Below are positions 1 through 3,816 of a stretch of DNA of 5,522 nt, one piece after another (position 1 is the stretch's first letter; each line of letters opens with the position of its first letter). The notes under the pieces were generated by a model, which had not been told where the DNA came from, did not search any database, and saw only the letters and a list, made by a program, of their open reading frames with translations. Where the stretch lies: NCBI GenBank assembly GCA_004561775.1, contig SFUD01000061.1, positions 1 through 5,522 of the forward strand, given 5' to 3'. The translations under genes and the position numbers were made by a program. The DNA is from a bacterium. GTDB lineage: Bacteria > Bacteroidota > Bacteroidia > Bacteroidales > UBA932.

Positions 1-58
1 CTCAAGAGCAAAATCTCCGCTATACTTTAAAGGAGAGAATTATAATGGGGCAGAGGGG

Positions 59-793
59 TTAGAATTTGAGAAGCTTTTTTGGCTTGCCTGCCACAAACTC
101 CTTCAGATAGAAGGGCTGGAAATAGGCAACATCCTCAAACTTACCCATCTCCAAAGCTTTAGCCGCAAGTCTTCGCATACCGGATGCTTGCGGCATCTTT
201 TTTAAGAAGTGGGCATTTGGGCTAAGAGCGCCCTCAGAGGCCAGCAGCTCCTTAAACTTCTCCGCACCATTTCCGGTAAAGAGCAGAGTTGATTCTGAGA
301 GCTGGTTTGAGTAGCTCTCCTTCTCCAGAATCTTGGCGCAGACGGGAGCCACCTCTTCCATCTCCCTGTTGTATGTGGCGGTATAGACCTCCATCCTTCT
401 TGCGTCAATCATAGGCACAATAAGAAGATTACCGTTGCAGGACTCCACCATCTCTCCGCTGCTCTCCAGCGCGCACTCCGCAATGGTTGCAAGAGTGCTT
501 ACCCCAATAAGCGGAATGGAGGCGGCATAGCAGATGCCCTTAGCCACAGAGACACCAACACGCAGACCGGTATATGAACCCGGGCCTTTGCTTACAGCTA
601 CAGCAGCCAACTCACAGGCAGCAAGCTCGTTACCCTTCAAAAGCCTCTCAACAAAGGGCGCAACCACAGAGGCGTGGGCCTTGGGCTCCTCCAGATAAAT
701 CTCCTCAATAAGAGCGCTGCCATTTGATAACGCTACCGAACAGGCCTCTGTAGAGGTCTCTATCAAAAGAATTGGTCTTATCTCTTTCTTCAT
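59..793 (-). CDS. tsaB: TsaB, dimerization subunit of the tRNA t6A37 threonylcarbamoyltransferase complex
   Basis: TsaB is a cytoplasmic ASKHA-fold protein that pairs with TsaD (and TsaE) to place threonylcarbamoyl on A37 of ANN-decoding tRNAs; it has no catalytic activity itself. The 244-residue product shows the family hallmarks: LLIETST at 9-15, HASVVAPFVERLL at about 40-52, the loop SKGPGSYTGLR at 68-78 followed by VGVSVAKG, and IDARRMEVYTATY at 129-141. The C-terminal FYLKEF and PKK resemble Bacteroidales TsaB as I know it. I start at the ATG at 793 because the next in-frame start upstream, a TTG at 817, adds eight non-conserved residues and lies 3 nt from the adaptor stop. A purine-rich AAAGAAGAG lies just upstream of the ATG. 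The gene follows the adaptor gene after 26 nt with no terminator between them, so read-through from the export operon is likely. This is a housekeeping gene and probably has no role in peptide export. Identification is very secure. Confidence 0.96.
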   Translation of the reverse strand: MKKEIRPILLIETSTEACSVALSNGSALIEEIYLEEPKAHASVVAPFVERLLKGNELAACELAAVAVSKGPGSYTGLRVGVSVAKGICYAASIPLIGVSTLATIAECALESSGEMVESCNGNLLIVPMIDARRMEVYTATYNREMEEVAPVCAKILEKESYSNQLSESTLLFTGNGAEKFKELLASEGALSPNAHFLKKMPQASGMRRLAAKALEMGKFEDVAYFQPFYLKEFVAGKPKKLLKF

Positions 794-819
794 AGGCTCT
801 TCTTTAATTTGCGGCAAAG

Positions 820-2061
820 TTATTCTTTTTTCACCAAAACAGAACTCATATTCTCAAGTTCTCTCCTTATGGTACTATAAGGGGCGCAGATAACACTCTC
901 GCCCGCAGAGAGTCCGCCGGTAATCTCTATCAGCTCACCCTCCTGCACACCACATAACACAGGGCGCTCCACAGCAACTCCGGAGAGACTGTCGTACAGA
1001 AATATGACTCTTCTGCCCTCCCTCTGAGTAACGGCACTGAGCGGAATAGAGAGGGCATTCTCAGACCTTCCTGCCATAAGCAGCAGAGAGGCTGTCATTC
1101 CGGTAAGAGGCCTGTTGTCGCCACGCTGCAGCTTAAGCTCCTCTCTCGGCCCCTCTTCATCACTCCTCTCTCCAACAATTGCAACCTTAACGGGGTACTC
1201 TGTAATGCCCCCGGAAGAAGAGTTGCCGGAATAGCCATACTCCTCTCCAACGGGGGTGCAGCCAATGGATGTTACAATGCCGCAGAAGAGCCTTCCCTGC
1301 AGCGCATCCACCCTAATCTCCGCGCTATCCCCGCAGCAGACCTTTGCAATATCATTCTCATTAAGATTCACCTGCACCTCCATAGAGCCCATATCTGCAA
1401 TGCAGAGCATAATGGTGCCCGCCATCTGACTTGTTCCCACAACCCGCTCGCCCAACTCTACATAAATCTTTGTAACATATCCCGATATAGGCGCATAAAT
1501 AGTGCTCTTAAAGAGATTCTCCCTGCTCTCCTTAAGTTCTGCCCGGCAGGTCTCTATATTGTAGAGCGCCCCTCGCAGCTGTTCCAGGGCAATCTTGTAA
1601 TCCCACTGCGACTCCTCATACTCCCTCTGAGAGAGTGCTTGATTGCAGAAGAGGAGAGAATCCCTTCTGAATCTTCCCTCCATCCGCTCCACATTAGCCT
1701 CCTGCTCCCTGCGCTCGGCCTCTGCAGCCTGCAGAAGCGCCTCTGCCCGTTCTACAGCAGAGAGGTAGATATCCTGCTTAATCTTTATTAGCAGAGTTCC
1801 TCTCTCCACCCACTCTCCCTCTCTGCACCCTATCTCCACAACCTCGCCGGAGACATCGGGAGAGATTCTGACCTCTTTAACAGGTTTTATCTTGCCGCTT
1901 GCCGGAATGCGCTCCACAAGAGTGCGCACCTGTGGCAGGGATATCTCCACCTCCGGCAGCTCTGCCTCTCCGCTGGAGAGGTATATAAGTAGAAGGAACG
2001 CAAGGGGCAGCAGCAGATAGCCCCTTCTCCATCTTGTAAAATATGCTTTAACTCTTCCCAT
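820..2061 (-). CDS. HlyD/MacA-type periplasmic adaptor (membrane fusion) protein
   Basis: This protein links an inner-membrane ABC exporter to a TolC channel. The 413 residues show, in order: a basic N-terminus; one membrane helix at about 14-30; the first half of the lipoyl/barrel-sandwich domain at about 61-95 (SPDVSGEVVEIGCREGEWVERG); an alpha-hairpin coiled coil at about 97-183; the second lipoyl half beginning IYAPISGYVTKIYVELGERV at 188-207; a beta-barrel region (MEVQVNLNENDIAKV at 227-241); and a membrane-proximal part with LTGMTASLLL (319-328) and LSIPLSAV (337-344). This order is MacA-like. A Gly/Ser-rich loop at about 275-287 interrupts the barrel region. The protein has ten cysteines, many for a protein that is mostly periplasmic. 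The start ATG lies 19 nt after the TolC stop; the nearest GGAG is about 14 nt upstream, so there is no clear ribosome site and translation is probably coupled. In isolation it could be an RND or MacB adaptor; the neighbouring bacteriocin-type exporter argues for peptide secretion. Confidence 0.92.
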   Translation of the reverse strand: MGRVKAYFTRWRRGYLLLPLAFLLLIYLSSGEAELPEVEISLPQVRTLVERIPASGKIKPVKEVRISPDVSGEVVEIGCREGEWVERGTLLIKIKQDIYLSAVERAEALLQAAEAERREQEANVERMEGRFRRDSLLFCNQALSQREYEESQWDYKIALEQLRGALYNIETCRAELKESRENLFKSTIYAPISGYVTKIYVELGERVVGTSQMAGTIMLCIADMGSMEVQVNLNENDIAKVCCGDSAEIRVDALQGRLFCGIVTSIGCTPVGEEYGYSGNSSSGGITEYPVKVAIVGERSDEEGPREELKLQRGDNRPLTGMTASLLLMAGRSENALSIPLSAVTQREGRRVIFLYDSLSGVAVERPVLCGVQEGELIEITGGLSAGESVICAPYSTIRRELENMSSVLVKKE

Positions 2062-2080
2062 AACTCTAAAAGAACTCCAT

Positions 2081-3388
2081 TCATTTGCAGTAGCACTGCA
2101 GCAACATTCTGTTTAAAAGTAATTTGCAGAGATTTGTATCATACTCCAGGCGTGCCCTTCTGGCACTGCTTCTAGATACAATATACTCCATTCCGTTGGC
2201 AGATCCTGCATTAAAGCGCAGGGTGGCGCATCTTAATGCCTCCTCTGCCGCCCTAAGCCTCTCTTTGGCGGCCTCAACCTTTGCTTCTGCGGTTATGGCA
2301 TTGTTCCACGCCTCCTCTAGCCTGCTCTGCAGGGCAAGCCGCTTCTGCTGCAGTTCCCTTCTGCTTATCTCCAGATTCAGCGCGGCATTTCTTCTGGCAA
2401 GAGATGCGCTCCTGCCATTAAAAATTGGTATGGCAGCCTTTATCTCCCACCTCCTCTCCATTATGGGAGAGTTGGAGGCGCCTCTGCTGTAGAGATAGCC
2501 TGCAGAGATTTTTGGCAATAGCGCCCCATAGGCGGCTTTAAGAGAGTACTCCTGCCGCAGGCTCTCTGCCCGGCAGGCCACAATCTCCGGGTCTGAATCT
2601 ACAGATTGGCAGAGGTGCTCATAAGAGGGTAGGGGGTACTCCTGCAGCAGCCCCTCCAGCTCCAGATCCTCCAGATAAATCTCTTCCCGAAGAGCCACGG
2701 AAGAGCTCTTTCTCTCCATCCCGATGGCCTCCATAAGCCTTATGTTGCAATTTCTGAGATTGCCCAGAGACTCTATATGGGTCATCCTCTCCTCTCCAAG
2801 TTCTGCCTGCAGCTCCATAAGAGAGGACCTTGCCACCTTGCCGGCCTCCAGCTCTCTGGAGCATTGCTCAACCTGCGCCTCAAGAGCCTCTATTGCAGAG
2901 AGCGCATTATCTGCCATTCTCCTTGCCAGAAGCACATTTGCTGCAGCCTCCAGAACAGAGATTCTGACGCTTCTGCGGGCATAATCAAGCATTGCCTCCT
3001 GCACCTGCTCCCCGCATCTGCCGCTCATTTGATTATAGACTCTCTCCATACCTCCAAAGAGAAGCCAGCTGCCCTCAACCTCCAGATAGCTGCCATAAGT
3101 GTTGGAATGTGTCAGACGCGCCTCTATGCCTGGAAGGAACGCAGCATCCGCCTCTCTTCTGTTGTTTTTAGAGATGAGCACCTTGCAGCGCTCTGCCAGA
3201 AGTCCCGGCGATGCCCTCTGCGCAATCTCCAGGCACTCTTGCAGTGTTATACGAATGATATTGAGACTCTCTCCCTCTGCCGCTCCCCTCTCCGGCGGAG
3301 CAGCTCCCTGCAGGGAGAGTGCGCAACAACCGATAAAGAGGAAAACCGCAAGGGCAAAAAACCTCTGCAAAATAATCAATCTGCTCAT
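2081..3388 (-). CDS. TolC-family outer membrane efflux protein
   Basis: This is the outer membrane channel of the proposed tripartite peptide exporter. The 435 residues begin with a signal sequence (basic MSRLIILQR, hydrophobic core about 10-28). FIGCC at 18-22 resembles a weak lipobox, so the protein may be lipidated on Cys21; this is uncertain because position -3 is Phe. Two outer-membrane-efflux repeats follow, about 45-230 and 255-432. Recognisable landmarks are ITLQECLEIAQRASPGL at 47-63, GSWLLFGG at 106-113, EAGKVARSSLMELQAELGE at 181-199, AAIPIFNGRSASLARRNAAL at 318-337 (the usual IPxFxG motif) and RFNAGSANGMEYIVSRSS at 391-408. Long helical stretches with alternating Ala/Glu/Arg fit the coiled-coil barrel. 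The protein contains 13 cysteines, 11 of them after the CC pair. No good Shine-Dalgarno precedes the ATG (only GAGAG directly adjacent). The gene starts 53 nt after pepB, with a hairpin between them. Family assignment is firm; substrate specificity is inferred from context. Confidence 0.94.
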   Translation of the reverse strand: MSRLIILQRFFALAVFLFIGCCALSLQGAAPPERGAAEGESLNIIRITLQECLEIAQRASPGLLAERCKVLISKNNRREADAAFLPGIEARLTHSNTYGSYLEVEGSWLLFGGMERVYNQMSGRCGEQVQEAMLDYARRSVRISVLEAAANVLLARRMADNALSAIEALEAQVEQCSRELEAGKVARSSLMELQAELGEERMTHIESLGNLRNCNIRLMEAIGMERKSSSVALREEIYLEDLELEGLLQEYPLPSYEHLCQSVDSDPEIVACRAESLRQEYSLKAAYGALLPKISAGYLYSRGASNSPIMERRWEIKAAIPIFNGRSASLARRNAALNLEISRRELQQKRLALQSRLEEAWNNAITAEAKVEAAKERLRAAEEALRCATLRFNAGSANGMEYIVSRSSARRARLEYDTNLCKLLLNRMLLQCYCK

Positions 3389-3415
3389 CTCTCAAATAGA
3401 TCTTTTTAACAAACA

Positions 3416-3434
3416 GGGCCTACAGGGTAGGCCC
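3416..3434 (-). terminator. Hairpin with imperfect T-tract between pepB and tolC; possible leaky terminator or RNA-processing/stabilising stem
   Basis: Read on the minus strand, GGGCCTAC, loop CCT and GTAGGCCC form a perfect 8-bp stem with five G:C pairs at its base. TGTTTGTT follows directly, then AAAAAG. The structure begins 7 nt after the pepB stop and ends 27 nt before the tolC start. It has the shape of an intrinsic terminator, but the T-tract is broken by two G residues, so partial termination is more plausible than complete. It could lower expression of tolC and the adaptor relative to the peptides, or protect the 3' end of a short peptide mRNA from decay. The pairing is directly visible; the function is inference. 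Confidence 0.6.
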
Positions 3435-3441
3435 CATAAGA

Positions 3442-3618
3442 TTAACCGTAAACGGCGCTCTGCTTCTTCTCCTTTTGCGCCTCTCTCATCTTCTCAATCA
3501 TTCGGATGAGCCTTCCTATGAATCTGCCAATCTCTCTAACTATCTCGGCAATTCTTTCATCTCTGCCTCCATAGATAAGAGCGGCACGGGCATCGCTCAA
3601 TTCTACAAATCCCTTCAT
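3442..3618 (-). CDS. Small double-glycine-leader peptide, putative bacteriocin or secreted signal (pepB)
   Basis: A 58-residue peptide that I do not recognise as a named family. The first 18 residues, MKGFVELSDARAALIYGG, form a leader for C39-peptidase ABC exporters: counted back from the cut, L-12, S-11, I-4, G-2 and G-1 match the usual LSxxELxxIxGG pattern, although -8 and -7 are Arg and Ala instead of Glu and Leu. Cleavage after Gly18 would leave 40 residues with net charge about +4. I23, I26/V27, I30, F33/I34, L37/I38, I41 and M44 recur every three to four residues, giving one long amphipathic helix from about 20 to 50, followed by a Lys-rich tail. A GxxxG motif lies at G31-G35. There are no Cys or Thr residues and only one Ser after the cut, which argues against lanthionine or disulfide formation. 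The ATG is preceded by AGGAGG nine bases upstream and lies 1 nt after the pepA stop. It is easily missed because of its size. The reading frame and leader are convincing; antibacterial activity is unproven. Confidence 0.84.
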   Translation of the reverse strand: MKGFVELSDARAALIYGGRDERIAEIVREIGRFIGRLIRMIEKMREAQKEKKQSAVYG

Positions 3619-3619
3619 A

Positions 3620-3814
3620 CTATCTCTCCTCCTTTCTGCCTTCGTTTACTCCGCTCACAAAATCCCATAGATACTCTTTAAGGAATTTGCCAAGCCTCTT
3701 CAAAGCCTTAATGATTCCGCCGATAGAGATACCCCCTCTCAACTGCAACTGCGATTCTCCCATATAGAGATAACCGCTCTCTCTTAACTTGTTCTCTAAC
3801 ATATAGATGGTCAT
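3620..3814 (-). CDS. Small Gly-Gly peptide precursor, putative cationic amphipathic bacteriocin or signal (pepA)
   Basis: A 64-residue peptide of no family that I recognise. QLQLRGG at 22-28 supplies a Gly-Gly cut site with L-4 and Y-12. Position -7 is Gln rather than hydrophobic, so the leader is less canonical than that of pepB. Cleavage after Gly28 would release 36 residues starting ISIGGIIKALKRLGKFLKEY, with net charge about +3, one Trp (W50) and no Cys. Residues 29-54 form a plausible amphipathic helix with Lys/Arg on one face and Ile/Leu/Phe on the other; the last ten are polar and charged. G55-G59 is a GxxxG motif. The first ATG (3814) lies 2 nt after the ABC stop and has no ribosome site, which suggests translational coupling. 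ATG codons at residues 5 and 18 are alternative starts; the latter would leave only an 11-residue leader. Tight nesting between the exporter gene and pepB supports secreted cargo. Alternatives are an immunity or accessory peptide; the Gly-Gly site and charge pattern argue against these. Confidence 0.77.
   Translation of the reverse strand: MTIYMLENKLRESGYLYMGESQLQLRGGISIGGIIKALKRLGKFLKEYLWDFVSGVNEGRKEER
3626..3635 (-). promoter_or_regulatory. Strong Shine-Dalgarno for pepB, inside the end of pepA
   Basis: On the minus strand AAAGGAGGAG occupies these bases, and its AGGAGG core (3633-3628) ends nine bases before the pepB ATG at 3618. The same bases encode the Lys-Glu-Glu near the pepA C-terminus. 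No other gene in the window has a comparable site, and Bacteroidota generally rely little on Shine-Dalgarno pairing. It decides the pepB start and suggests coupled or boosted translation. Because GAG and AGA codons are common here, part of the match may be chance. Confidence 0.6.
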
Positions 3815-3816
3815 TA

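Noticed and set aside
3..62. Possible C-terminus of a convergent plus-strand gene ending in TAG at 60-62 (frame reading QEQNLRYTLKERIIMGQRG)
   Set aside because: The stop would overlap the tsaB stop, as convergent genes can, but all three plus frames are open from the edge (one ends at TAA 28-30), and 20 codons are too few to identify anything.
687..703. 17-base identity between tsaB (687-703) and the TolC gene (2667-2683), tcctccagataaatctc
   Set aside because: In both places it encodes the same short peptide EIYLE with the genome's preferred codons. The flanks differ, so this is chance convergence, not a repeat element.
806..816. TTTGC-C-GCAAA inverted repeat between the adaptor gene and tsaB
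   Set aside because: A 5-bp AT-rich stem with a single-base centre cannot form a stable hairpin and has no T-tract.
794..817. TTG at 817 as the tsaB start (eight extra residues)
   Set aside because: The extra residues are not part of the TsaB fold, and the ATG at 793 gives the normal N-terminus just before the LLIETST motif.
2777..3409. Plus-strand open frame of 210 codons opposite the TolC gene
   Set aside because: It is antisense to a secure TolC-family gene, rich in Leu, Ser, Arg, Cys and His as reverse-strand translations of this composition are, and it has no start context.
3389..3412. Bacteroidota-type promoter (TTTG / TAnnTTTG) in front of tolC
   Set aside because: TCTATTTG only partly matches the -7 box, the upstream TTTG is about 9 bases away instead of about 20, and transcription would start almost at the ATG.
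3099..3681. Plus-strand frames running across the peptide genes (3099-3509 and 3475-3681)
   Set aside because: They run through the 5' end of tolC and pepB with no ribosome site and no recognisable motif; the minus-strand peptides explain the region much better.
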